64,000 bases of DNA from Halomonas alkalisoli. GTDB lineage: Bacteria; Pseudomonadota; Gammaproteobacteria; Pseudomonadales; Halomonadaceae. The stretch is taken from the NCBI RefSeq assembly GCF_021412585.1, contig NZ_JAKCMI010000040.1:41175-105174 (forward strand), given 5' to 3'. Position numbers and translations under genes: made by a program. Positions 44,582 to 53,033 of this stretch are shown in pieces (the first letter of the stretch is position 1; each line of letters starts with the position of its first letter). A model generated the notes under the pieces. It saw only the letters and a list, made by a program, of their open reading frames with translations. It was not told where the DNA came from and ran no database searches.

Positions 44582-45253
44582 ATGCCGCCACTTGACGATG
44601 TGCTGTTGGTAACGCTGCCTGTATTGCTGGCGGCCTTTGTCCTTCTCGATCGCCACCTGGTTCGCGCCTGTTCGCTATTCGTGCTGTTTGCCCTCGCCGT
44701 GGCGCTGACCTGGTGGAAGCTGGGTTTCCTCTGGCTGGCGATGCTGGAAACCCTGTTGGGAGCCGCCTTGACCGGCGGCTTCCTGTTCCACGCCCTTGGC
44801 GTTGGCCTCGCCGGTCGAGCGCCGACGGCTCGGCTGGCCCATGCCAGGGACCCTGTCCCGCTGATCTGGCGGCGGGGGCTCGTCCACCTGTTACCCGTTC
44901 TGGCCCTACTGGGCATGCTCGCGGCCGCCCTGGGCAGCTTGCCGGCCAGCGATGGCAGCCTGGCGGCGCGCTGGAGCGGGCTGGTGCTGATCGGCCTGGG
45001 GCTATGGGCCTTCGCCCTGCATACCCATCTCCTGCGCCGGCTGCTGGCATTCAATATCACCGGTACCGGTATCTTCCTGCTGTTGATGTCGCTGGTGGGC
45101 AAGACGGCGCCCGCCGCGGGCCAGGGGCTGGTGATTACCGGCCTGGTCGTGGCCTTGCTCGGCACGGCGCTAGGCGCGCTGCTGGTTCGCCGCCTGGGTG
45201 CCCTGGTGCCGAGCCGGGAGCCGGCTTCGGCCAGCGACGGGCAGGCGTCATGA
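44582..45253 (+). CDS. MbhD-like plus MrpC/NuoK-like membrane subunit
   Basis: A 223-residue membrane protein. The first 80 residues resemble the MbhD (DUF4040) domain (FVLFALAVALTWWKLGFLWLA) and residues 140-200 an MrpC/NuoK-type domain (LLRRLLAFNITGTGIFLLL). It is the first gene of four overlapping ones encoding antiporter-like subunits; its stop overlaps the next start (ATGA). It should form the short subunit beside the large proton channels. Confidence 0.75.
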   Translation: MPPLDDVLLVTLPVLLAAFVLLDRHLVRACSLFVLFALAVALTWWKLGFLWLAMLETLLGAALTGGFLFHALGVGLAGRAPTARLAHARDPVPLIWRRGLVHLLPVLALLGMLAAALGSLPASDGSLAARWSGLVLIGLGLWAFALHTHLLRRLLAFNITGTGIFLLLMSLVGKTAPAAGQGLVITGLVVALLGTALGALLVRRLGALVPSREPASASDGQAS

Positions 45254-46743
45254 TCGAGCGCCTGGGGCTGGTGACGACCCAGCTACCCACGACGGGTAGC
45301 AGCGTGATGGCGCTGCTGGTCGTCGTTCTGCCATTGCTGCTGGGTGTGCTGGGCGCTGCCTGTCGGCCCAAGCGCGGCTGGCCTGCGGTTCTGGCGTCGC
45401 TGCTTGCCCTGCTGCCCCTCTTGACCTTGACGCCGCTGGTCGTGTCCCAGGGCACCCAGGCCTGGGTGCTTGAGCTCGACGGCCTGACGCTGCATTGGCG
45501 TGCCAATGGCCTGACGCTGCTGTTGCTGCTGCTCACCCAACTGCTGGTGCTGGCAAGCGCCGCCTATGCCCCGGCCTATCTGCGTGTTGCGGTGCAGGCC
45601 CAGGGCAGGGGGCCGGCCTGGCTCTGGCCGCTGATGGGGCTGCTGGCGGCTAGCCTGTCGCTGATCTGGCTGGCCGCCGACCTGTTGACGCTCTACATCG
45701 GCCTGGAGCTGATGGGGCTGAGCGCGGTGGGCCTGATGCTGCTGCCGGGGCGGGAGGATGCGCTGGCGGCGGGCATGCGCTATCTGCTGCTCGCCCTGAT
45801 CGGCTCGCTCGCCTTCCTGCTGGGCTTGGCGCTGCTGCTGGGGGCCTGGGGGCGCCTGGACCTGGCGGGGCTGGCCGAGGCGGTCGAGGCGGGTCCGGTG
45901 CTGTGGGTGGCCATGGCGCTGCTGAGCGCCGGGCTGCTGCTGAAGGCGGCGGCCTTTCCCCTGCATGCCTGGCTGGCGCCGGTGCATGGCTCGGCCTGGA
46001 CGCCGGTCAGCGCACTGCATGCCGCCCTGGTGATCAAGGCCTCGTTCTTCATCGCCCTGCAGCTGTGGCTGGTATTCGCACCCCAGGCGGCTGTGGCGGC
46101 CTGGGTGGTGGGTGGCATGGGGGCGGCGGCCGTGGTGTGGGGCGGCCTGCTGGCCTGGCGGGCCGACAAGCTCAAGGACGTGGTGGCCTGGTCCACGGTG
46201 TCGCAGCTAGGCTACCTGCTGATCGGCTTCCCGCTGCTCATCGGCACGGCGCCGGCGGTGGCCAGCATCGCCTGGGACGGCGTCTGGCTGCAGCTGCTGG
46301 CCCATAGCCTGGCCAAGGCCGCCATGTTCCTGGCCGTCGGCAACCTGATGCTGGCCACTGGCGAGTCGCGGGTGTCGGGCCTGGCCGGTGCCAGCCGGCG
46401 CTTCCCGCTGGCGTTGCTAAGCTTCGGGATCGCCGCCATCAGCCTGGTGGGCCTGCCGCCCAGCGCCGGCTTCACCGCCAAGTGGCTGTTGCTCCACGCG
46501 GCACTGGCCGCCGGGCAGTGGCCCTGGCTCCTGGTGCTGGCGGTGGGCACCCTGCTCAGCGCCGCCTATGTGTTCCGCGTGTTCCGCTACTCCTTCGTCG
46601 AGGATGTGGAGCTTGAGGACTACCGGCCGGTTCCCCTGAGGATGGACCTGATCGCCCTGATCCTGGCCCTTGCCTCGCTGCTGCTGGGCCTGGCGGCGAC
46701 GTGGCCGCTGGCGCTGCTGGAGATCGCGGGAGGTGGGCCATGA
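45250..46743 (+). CDS. Proton-translocating antiporter-like subunit (NuoN/MrpD family)
   Basis: A 497-residue, about 14-segment membrane protein of the complex I/Mrp antiporter family. Conserved residues: Glu in LYIGLELMGLSAVGLML, Lys in LLKAAAFPLHAWLAP and KDVVAWSTVSQLGYLL, Lys in HSLAKAAMFLAVG. ATG at 45250 overlaps the previous stop; earlier frames are shadows. No quinone- or NADH-binding subunit is present. Confidence 0.88.
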   Translation: MIERLGLVTTQLPTTGSSVMALLVVVLPLLLGVLGAACRPKRGWPAVLASLLALLPLLTLTPLVVSQGTQAWVLELDGLTLHWRANGLTLLLLLLTQLLVLASAAYAPAYLRVAVQAQGRGPAWLWPLMGLLAASLSLIWLAADLLTLYIGLELMGLSAVGLMLLPGREDALAAGMRYLLLALIGSLAFLLGLALLLGAWGRLDLAGLAEAVEAGPVLWVAMALLSAGLLLKAAAFPLHAWLAPVHGSAWTPVSALHAALVIKASFFIALQLWLVFAPQAAVAAWVVGGMGAAAVVWGGLLAWRADKLKDVVAWSTVSQLGYLLIGFPLLIGTAPAVASIAWDGVWLQLLAHSLAKAAMFLAVGNLMLATGESRVSGLAGASRRFPLALLSFGIAAISLVGLPPSAGFTAKWLLLHAALAAGQWPWLLVLAVGTLLSAAYVFRVFRYSFVEDVELEDYRPVPLRMDLIALILALASLLLGLAATWPLALLEIAGGGP

Positions 46744-48245
46744 GCCAGGCATGGCTGCCGCTGATCACCCTTGCCACCTCGCTGCTGGTGGCGCCGCTGA
46801 TCCTGCTGCTGCCGGAACGGGCCTGGCGGGCACGGGCGGCGCTCAACCTCTCGGCGGCACTGCTCAAGCTGCTGCTGGTGGGGCTGATGGTGGTGGGGCT
46901 CTATCAGGGACGAGAGTTCGCGTTCGGCTTCACCGTGGTGCCGGGGGTCGAGTTCCTGCTCAGGGTCGATGCCTTGGGGATGATGTTTGCCGGTCTATCG
47001 TCGCTGCTGTGGTTGGCCACGACGGTGTACGCCATCGGCTACCTGGAGGACTCCCCCAACCGCAAGCGCTTCTTCGCCTTCTTCAGCCTCTGTGTGGCCA
47101 GCACCATTGGCATCTCCCTGGCCGGTAATCTATTCACCTTCCTGCTGTTCTATGAACTGCTGACGCTCTCCACCTACCCGCTGGTGGTGCATCGGGGGCA
47201 TCCGGCGGGGCTGGCTGCCGGCACCGTCTATCTGCGCTACACACTGTCCGGCGGCCTGGTGTTGCTGCTTGGGGTCGTGGGGCTGCATGCGCTGGTGGGG
47301 GACGTCACCTTCGGTGAGCGCGAGATGCTGCGCGACCTGGACCCGTCGTATCATCCGCTGCTGATCGGGCTGTTCCTGGTAATGCTGCTGGGGCTGGGGG
47401 TGAAGGCCGCCCTGGTGCCGCTGCACGGCTGGCTGCCGCGGGCCATGGTGGCACCGGCACCGGTCAGCGCCTTGTTGCATGCGGTGGCGGTGGTCAAGGC
47501 GGGCGCCTTCGGCATCGTACGCCTGGTGTACGACGTCTACGGCATCCAGCTGACCTTCGAGCTGGGGCTGCTCACGGTGCTGACGGTGCTGTCTGTCTTC
47601 ACCATACTCTACGGCTCGATACGTGCCCTGGCCCAGCAGGAGCTGAAGCCGCGGCTGGCCTACTCCACCATCAGCCAGGTCTCCTACATTGTGCTCGGCA
47701 TCAGCCTGTTCGGCCCCTTCGGCACCATTGCCGGGCTGGCTCACCTCATGCACCAGGGCCTGATGAAGGTGACGCTGTTCTACTGCGCCGGGAACTACGC
47801 CGAGGAGCTCGGCATTCACCGCATCGACGAACTCGACGGGGCAGGCCGGCGAATGCCGTTGACCAGCCTGGCCTTCACCGTCGGCGCGCTGGGGATGATC
47901 GGCCTGCCGCCGGTGGCCGGCTTCATCAGCAAGTGGTATCTGGGCCTGGGAGCCGTGCAGGCCGGCATGCCCTGGGTCATTGGCGTGCTGGTGGCCAGCA
48001 GCCTGCTCAATGCCGCCTACTTCCTGCCGATCCTGCACCGGCTATGGTTTCGTGCCGGGCCAGCACACGGCAAGGGGCAGTGGCCCGAAGAGCGCTGCCT
48101 GGGGCGCTTCGAGACCAGCGGCTGGCTGCTGTGGCCGTCCCTGGCCACGGCGCTGTTCAGTCTGCTGGCGGGGCTGCTGGCCGGGCTGCCCTTCAGCCCG
48201 CTGGACCTGGCAACGCTCGTGGCCACGGAGGAGTACCTGCCATGA
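46740..48245 (+). CDS. Proton-translocating antiporter-like subunit (NuoM/MrpD family)
   Basis: A 501-residue membrane protein of the same family: Glu in FLLFYELLTLSTYPLVVH, Lys in GVKAALVPLHGWLPRAMVAP, KPRLAYSTISQVSYIVLG and HQGLMKVTLFYCAG. ATG at 46740 overlaps the previous stop (ATGA). Confidence 0.9.
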   Translation: MSQAWLPLITLATSLLVAPLILLLPERAWRARAALNLSAALLKLLLVGLMVVGLYQGREFAFGFTVVPGVEFLLRVDALGMMFAGLSSLLWLATTVYAIGYLEDSPNRKRFFAFFSLCVASTIGISLAGNLFTFLLFYELLTLSTYPLVVHRGHPAGLAAGTVYLRYTLSGGLVLLLGVVGLHALVGDVTFGEREMLRDLDPSYHPLLIGLFLVMLLGLGVKAALVPLHGWLPRAMVAPAPVSALLHAVAVVKAGAFGIVRLVYDVYGIQLTFELGLLTVLTVLSVFTILYGSIRALAQQELKPRLAYSTISQVSYIVLGISLFGPFGTIAGLAHLMHQGLMKVTLFYCAGNYAEELGIHRIDELDGAGRRMPLTSLAFTVGALGMIGLPPVAGFISKWYLGLGAVQAGMPWVIGVLVASSLLNAAYFLPILHRLWFRAGPAHGKGQWPEERCLGRFETSGWLLWPSLATALFSLLAGLLAGLPFSPLDLATLVATEEYLP

Positions 48246-50050
48246 CCGCGACGCTGCTGCTGATACTGGCCATTCTCTGGCCCCTGGTGCTGATGCTGCG
48301 AAGCCCGCTGCGGCTGATGATGGAGCAGGAAGCGCTGTGGCGACCGGGCCCCCGGCCGAAGCTGCTGGATGCCTGGTGGGCCTCGGCCCCGCTGCCGGCC
48401 CTGGCGCTGGCGCTTTGGCCCGGTGAAACGACCCTGCTGCTGGAGGGGTGGTTGCTTGGCGGCGTGTGGCAGCTCGACGAGGCCCGCCGCCCCTGGCTGC
48501 TGTTCAGCACCCTGCTGTGGGGGCTGGCCGGTGTCTATGCCCGGGGGTACCTGATTGCCGAGCAGCAGGCCGGCGAAGCGGGAGATGGCGAGACCTTTCG
48601 CCGCCTGACGGGCCTGGCCCTGCTCTGGCCGCTGACGCTTGCCGGCAATCTGCTGCTGTTGCTGGCCGAGGACATTCCCAGCTTCTACCTGGGCTTCGCG
48701 GTGATGACCTTCGCCGCCTATGGCCTGGTGGTCCACGCCGATAACCGCGACGCCCACCTTGGGGGGCGGGCCTACCTGATCATGGCCCTGTTCGGCGAGG
48801 CGCTGATCCTCGGCGGCTTGCTCTGGGCGGCGGGCAGTGCGGAAACGCTGACCCTTACCGGCCTGCGTGAGAGCATCGTCGACGCCGAACAGGGGGCCTG
48901 GATGGCGGCCATCTTGTGGCTGGGATTCGGCGTCAAGGCCGGGGTGGTGGGGCTGCACGTCTGGTTGCCGCTGGCCCATCCGGTGGCCCCGACGCCGGCC
49001 AGTGCGGTACTCAGTGGGGTCATGATCAAGGCCGGCCTGGTGGGCTGGCTCAGCGTGCTGCCGCTGGGCGACCCGGCTGCCGGGCTCGAGCCCCTGGGGC
49101 GGCTGGTTGTCGTGCTGGGCCTGGTGGGGGCACTGGGCGCGGCACTGTTCGGCATCACCCAGCGCCATCCCAAGGCGGTGCTGGCCTACTCCAGCGTCAG
49201 CCAGATGGGCATGCTCACCGCCCTGGTGGGCATCGGCCTGACCGACCCGGCGCTATGGCCGGCGCTGTCGGTGGCGGTGGTGCTGTTCGCCGCTCACCAC
49301 GGCATGACCAAGGGAGCGCTGTTCCTTGGCATCGGCATCAGCGAACACCCGCCGAGGCTGCCGGCCTGGCTGCTGTGGCCGCTGCTGGTGCTGCCGGCGC
49401 TCTCGCTGGCGGGGGCGCTGGCGTCCGGCCTGGCCAGCAAGTGGGCGTTCAAGGGCGTGCTCTACGAGGGTGGCCATGGCGCTCTGGTCATCTGGTTGAG
49501 CCTGGCCGCCGTGGGCACCACGCTGTTGATGGCCCGGGCACTGTGGCGACAGTGGCGCGAGCGGGGACACCATGCCATACCCTTGCTCGGAACCATGCCG
49601 CTGGCCTGGCTGTTCGCGATCGTGGCCGCCACCAGTTTGCCACTCTGGCTACCCGTTGCCGGGGGCGTCGTCGACTCCCCGTGGCCACCGCCCGACGAGC
49701 TGCCTGGCCTGCTGTGGCCGGTGGGGGCTGGCCTGGCGCTGGCTGGCCTGGGTTTCTACGGGCTGGCGGATATCACCCGGCGGCGGCGTGTCGTCTGGCG
49801 GCTGATGCCGGGGGACCTCTGGTGGCCCTATGCGTCGCTGGCGCGACACCTGGGCGCCGGACTGAAGGCGTTCGGTGATGGCCTCGAAACACGCGGCTCA
49901 CGCCTGCGAGCCTGGCTGGTGGCGCAGGAAAAAGGGGCGATGGCGTGGATCGATGGACTGACACGCTACGAGCGGCGCTTCCGGCAGCTGGCCGTGCCGC
50001 TGATGATCGGGGTGGCGGTGTTGCTGTTGCTGGGTTTCTGGCTGGAGTAG
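48242..50050 (+). CDS. Proton-translocating antiporter-like subunit (HyfB/NuoL family)
   Basis: A 602-residue membrane protein, the third large antiporter-like subunit: GVKAGVVGLHVWLPLAHPVAPT, HPKAVLAYSSVSQMGML, HHGMTKGALFLGIG. After the channel region comes a soluble loop (about 495-570, MPGDLWWPYASLARHLG) and a final anchor helix VPLMIGVAVLLLLGFWLE, similar to the tails of HyfB/NuoL-like proteins. ATG at 48242 overlaps the previous stop. Confidence 0.9.
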   Translation: MTATLLLILAILWPLVLMLRSPLRLMMEQEALWRPGPRPKLLDAWWASAPLPALALALWPGETTLLLEGWLLGGVWQLDEARRPWLLFSTLLWGLAGVYARGYLIAEQQAGEAGDGETFRRLTGLALLWPLTLAGNLLLLLAEDIPSFYLGFAVMTFAAYGLVVHADNRDAHLGGRAYLIMALFGEALILGGLLWAAGSAETLTLTGLRESIVDAEQGAWMAAILWLGFGVKAGVVGLHVWLPLAHPVAPTPASAVLSGVMIKAGLVGWLSVLPLGDPAAGLEPLGRLVVVLGLVGALGAALFGITQRHPKAVLAYSSVSQMGMLTALVGIGLTDPALWPALSVAVVLFAAHHGMTKGALFLGIGISEHPPRLPAWLLWPLLVLPALSLAGALASGLASKWAFKGVLYEGGHGALVIWLSLAAVGTTLLMARALWRQWRERGHHAIPLLGTMPLAWLFAIVAATSLPLWLPVAGGVVDSPWPPPDELPGLLWPVGAGLALAGLGFYGLADITRRRRVVWRLMPGDLWWPYASLARHLGAGLKAFGDGLETRGSRLRAWLVAQEKGAMAWIDGLTRYERRFRQLAVPLMIGVAVLLLLGFWLE

Positions 50051-50085
50051 GGCGGCATGCCCGCTCCAGCCAGAGTGTCATGGTG

Positions 50086-51498
50086 TCAGAGCAGCTCTTC
50101 GCCGGCGAGTGCCAGGCGTGAGCGCTCCACGCTTCTCAGGGTGACATGGCTGGCATGGGCCCAGTTGCTGAAGCGCTGGACCACCGCCGCCATGCCGCAG
50201 GTATTGGCGGTGAGGTAGGGCGTGTCGATCTGGCCGACGTTGCCCAGGCAGACGATCTTGGTGTTGCGCCCGGCGCGGGTCACCAGGGCCTTGAGCTGCT
50301 TGGGGGTGAAGTTCTGGGCCTCGTCGATGATCAGGAAGGTATCGTTGAGCGTGCGGCCGCGCATGAAGCCCGGCGCGCGAATCTGCACGCGGGAGCCGAT
50401 CAGCGTGCGGGTGGCATCCTGGCTCCAGCTGGTGCTGCCGTCATGCTCGTCGCGCAGCAGGTTGTCCATGTTGTCGTGGAAGGCGCCCATCCAGGGCGAC
50501 ATCTTCTCCTCCTCGGTGCCGGGCAGAAAGCCGATGTCCTCGCTCATCGTGATGGGTGCCCGGGTGAAGACGATGCGCTCGAAGCGCTTGGCGTCCAGGG
50601 TCTGCTGGAACGCCGCCGCCAGGGTCATGAAGGTCTTGCCGGTACCGGCGCTGCCGGCGATGGTCACCAGGTCGATGTCGTCGTCCATCAGCAGGTTGAG
50701 GGCGAAGTTCTGGCGGCTGTCGTGGGCATGGACCCCCCAGACACCGGCCTTGTGGCGATAGTTGGTGAGCAACTGCAGCCGGGCGTGGTTGGGGCCCAGT
50801 TCGCGAACGATGGCCTCGAAGCCGGCGCCGTTCTCACTGTCCGATACCAGCATGCCCAGGTGCCAGTCGGCGGGCATGCTCCCCTCCAGGCGGTAGAAGG
50901 TGTGGTGGTCGACCCGCTCGACGGTGACGTCCACTTCGAGCTGGTCCCAGGGACCGTTGTCGCCTTCCGAGTCGGGATAGATGCGTACGCCTTCGAGCAT
51001 GGCGTCGCTGTCGCTGAAGGCGCGGTCGGTCAGGTAGTCCTCGACCGGTACCCGCAGGGCGGCGGCCTTGACCCGGAGGTTGATATCCTTGGAAACCAGG
51101 ATGACCGAGGCGTCGGGACGTTCGTCGCGCAGCCGGCAGGTCTCCGCCAGCAGCCGGTTGTCGGGGCTCTCTTCCAGGTGCTCGAGGGACTTCAGTTCGG
51201 GGTAGCAGAGAAACCGCAGCCGCCCCATCGGGGTGCCACCGGCGCGGGGAATGGGAATGCCTTGCTGGATTTCGTCGAAGGAGACCTGGTTGGTCAGGTC
51301 GGAGAGGGTGCGACTGACCTGGCGGGCGGTGCGAGCGATCTCGCGCAGGCCGTTCTTGTGCTTGTCGAGCTCCTCGAGCACGGTCATGGGGATGACCACC
51401 TCGTGTTCCTCGAACTGATACAGGGCAGCGGGGTCGTGGATCAGGACATTGGTGTCCAGCACATAGAGCCGCTTGGCTTTCTTGTCGAGTCGAACCAT
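50086..51498 (-). CDS. PIN-PhoH ATPase (PhoH2-like)
   Basis: A 470-residue protein. Residues 8-150 are a PIN nuclease domain (VLDTNVLIHDP, MTVLEELDKHK, VSKDINLR); residues 240-460 are a PhoH ATPase with Walker A GSAGTGKT and Walker B FLIIDEAQN. PhoH2 proteins unwind and cut RNA. ATG at 51498 has AGGAGCG upstream; the frame extends to 51618 through likely non-coding sequence. It is convergent with the antiporter cluster. Confidence 0.92.
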   Translation of the reverse strand: MVRLDKKAKRLYVLDTNVLIHDPAALYQFEEHEVVIPMTVLEELDKHKNGLREIARTARQVSRTLSDLTNQVSFDEIQQGIPIPRAGGTPMGRLRFLCYPELKSLEHLEESPDNRLLAETCRLRDERPDASVILVSKDINLRVKAAALRVPVEDYLTDRAFSDSDAMLEGVRIYPDSEGDNGPWDQLEVDVTVERVDHHTFYRLEGSMPADWHLGMLVSDSENGAGFEAIVRELGPNHARLQLLTNYRHKAGVWGVHAHDSRQNFALNLLMDDDIDLVTIAGSAGTGKTFMTLAAAFQQTLDAKRFERIVFTRAPITMSEDIGFLPGTEEEKMSPWMGAFHDNMDNLLRDEHDGSTSWSQDATRTLIGSRVQIRAPGFMRGRTLNDTFLIIDEAQNFTPKQLKALVTRAGRNTKIVCLGNVGQIDTPYLTANTCGMAAVVQRFSNWAHASHVTLRSVERSRLALAGEELL

Positions 51499-51979
51499 CG
51501 GGCAACGCTCCTGAGTAGAGGGCACCTCCGACACTGACCCGCTTGCCTTTCCATCGTCTGACAGTCCGGCATCCTCACTGGCCAGTGCCACTACGAAAGG
51601 CTGGTTCCTCCTCTTCAACCGTCTTTCAGACGTTTGACTCTAGCATGACGCCTTCGTCACCGGCCTGCCATCGAAAGGCTTCAACGATCAGCGCCGTTCC
51701 ACCAGAGCCAACCCTGTCGGCGTGAGCCGCTAGCGTTGATAGCCGGCATGGTTCGATGTGCCATATCGGCATATTATTGAATGATCGTTGAACCGGCCCG
51801 AGCCCACGGCACATAACGCTTTCAGGCTAACCGGGGAGCCGGCACACGCCGACGGGAATAGAGCGACTGTGCCGATAGCGGCGTCTGTCCTCCCGGCGAT
51901 TGGCGAAAGGATCGGCTTGATACGCAGAAGCAGGGCGCACCCTGCCGAAAACATGACATGACAACGTAGGGAGAAGTGA
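51499..51979. other. Intergenic region between divergent PhoH2 and ZipA-like genes
   Basis: About 480 bp holding two promoters. Minus-strand frames here are low-quality shadows. No RNA gene is recognised. Confidence 0.5.
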
Positions 51980-52612
51980 ATGGATCCGGCTATCGTGGTG
52001 TTGCTATTGGCCGGCGCGGCGCTGTTGCTGGCCATGGTCTGCATGGTGATGTTTTTCTCGGGCCGCGCCCGGCGCAGCGCCACTCCACCAGTCGCCCCAA
52101 CGGAAGCGCCGCCGGCCAAGCCGGCTGCCCCTGTCGAGCCCGAAAGCCCGGCTCGGGAAGCCGTCGCTGAGCCCGCGGAACCGCCACCCACCCATCGCTT
52201 TCAGGCGGTATCGGGCAACGATATCAAGCAGTGCCTCTTCGTGGTGCTCGACTGGCCGGGTCTCGACACCAATCGGCGCCTGGCCAAGCTGTTCCGGGAG
52301 GTGAATGCCCACTACGACACCAAGCTCGGCGTCTACGTGCTCCGCGACCCCCAGGCCGGCTACAAGCTCACCATCGCCAACTCCTCGCCCCCCGGCACAC
52401 TGCCGCCCATTCACGAGGGTGACGACCAGCCCATCGTCAACGGCGTATCGATCCTGATTCACTTCGTCAACAAACGCAGCGTGGCGCGCAACCCCGAGAC
52501 GCTGATTCGCATCACCCAATCCATCGTCGCCATCGGCGGCCATATCCTCGATGCCGATCGCAACGAAGTCAGCAAGGAAGAGTTCGAGCGACTGAGGCAG
52601 CAGGCAATATAA
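51980..52612 (+). CDS. ZipA-like membrane-anchored protein
   Basis: A 210-residue protein: one N-terminal helix (VVLLLAGAALLLAMVCMVMFF), a Pro/Ala/Glu-rich linker (34-70) and a C-terminal domain (78-208) with the order of the ZipA FtsZ-binding domain: LTIANSSPPGTLPPI, NGVSILIHFV, TQSIVAIGGHILDADRNEVS. ZipA tethers FtsZ to the inner membrane. The normal zipA lies beside ligA, absent here, so this may be a paralogue. Confidence 0.65.
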   Translation: MDPAIVVLLLAGAALLLAMVCMVMFFSGRARRSATPPVAPTEAPPAKPAAPVEPESPAREAVAEPAEPPPTHRFQAVSGNDIKQCLFVVLDWPGLDTNRRLAKLFREVNAHYDTKLGVYVLRDPQAGYKLTIANSSPPGTLPPIHEGDDQPIVNGVSILIHFVNKRSVARNPETLIRITQSIVAIGGHILDADRNEVSKEEFERLRQQAI

Positions 52613-52637
52613 GGCTGGTGGCGGTATTCCCTGATGG

Positions 52638-52853
52638 TCAGCCCTTGCGACGCAGTGGATTGAGCAGCTCACCCAGGCCGTTGTGGTCGATCTCGTGCAT
52701 CAGGTGCAACAGCCGGCCGATCTCGCCCGGCGGGAAACCCTCACGGGCAAACCAGTTCAGGTAGGGGCCGGGCAGGTCGGCGATCAGCCAGCCTTCATAC
52801 TTGCCGAACGGCATCCTCAATGTAACCAGCGTCTCCAGATCCTCGGGATTCAC
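52638..52853 (-). CDS. DUF3820-family small protein
   Basis: A 71-residue protein with MPFGKYEGWLIADLPGPYLN and WFAREGFPPGEIGRLLHLMHEI, the hallmark of DUF3820. It starts with GTG at 52853 after AAGGAG. Homologues are called quorum-sensing-regulated virulence factors in some annotations, with no firm function. Confidence 0.85.
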   Translation of the reverse strand: MNPEDLETLVTLRMPFGKYEGWLIADLPGPYLNWFAREGFPPGEIGRLLHLMHEIDHNGLGELLNPLRRKG

Positions 52854-52944
52854 GCCTGTCGCTCCTTTGCCGTTTGCAGTGGACACTCTGACAGCACGAC
52901 ACTCTACGGCGTCGCGCCGTCGCCCGCCAGCCGTCTCCTTGACG

Positions 52945-53013
52945 GAAAATACCGCTGTTGGAGCGCCCGGTTCGGCGTTCCGACTCCGCGTCGCGACTGG
53001 CACCGATAGGCGC
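52945..53013. repeat. REP-like repeat, copy A
   Basis: Contains GAAAATACCGCTGTTGGAG, then CTCCGCGTCGCGACTGG and CCGATAGGCGC. Three more copies occur at 55708-55776, 55898-55947 and 55976-56029. The inverted GGAGCG...CGCGTCGCGAC arrangement resembles Pseudomonas REP elements. Confidence 0.8.
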
Positions 53014-53033
53014 CCTGGCTTAGGCCGCTGCAT

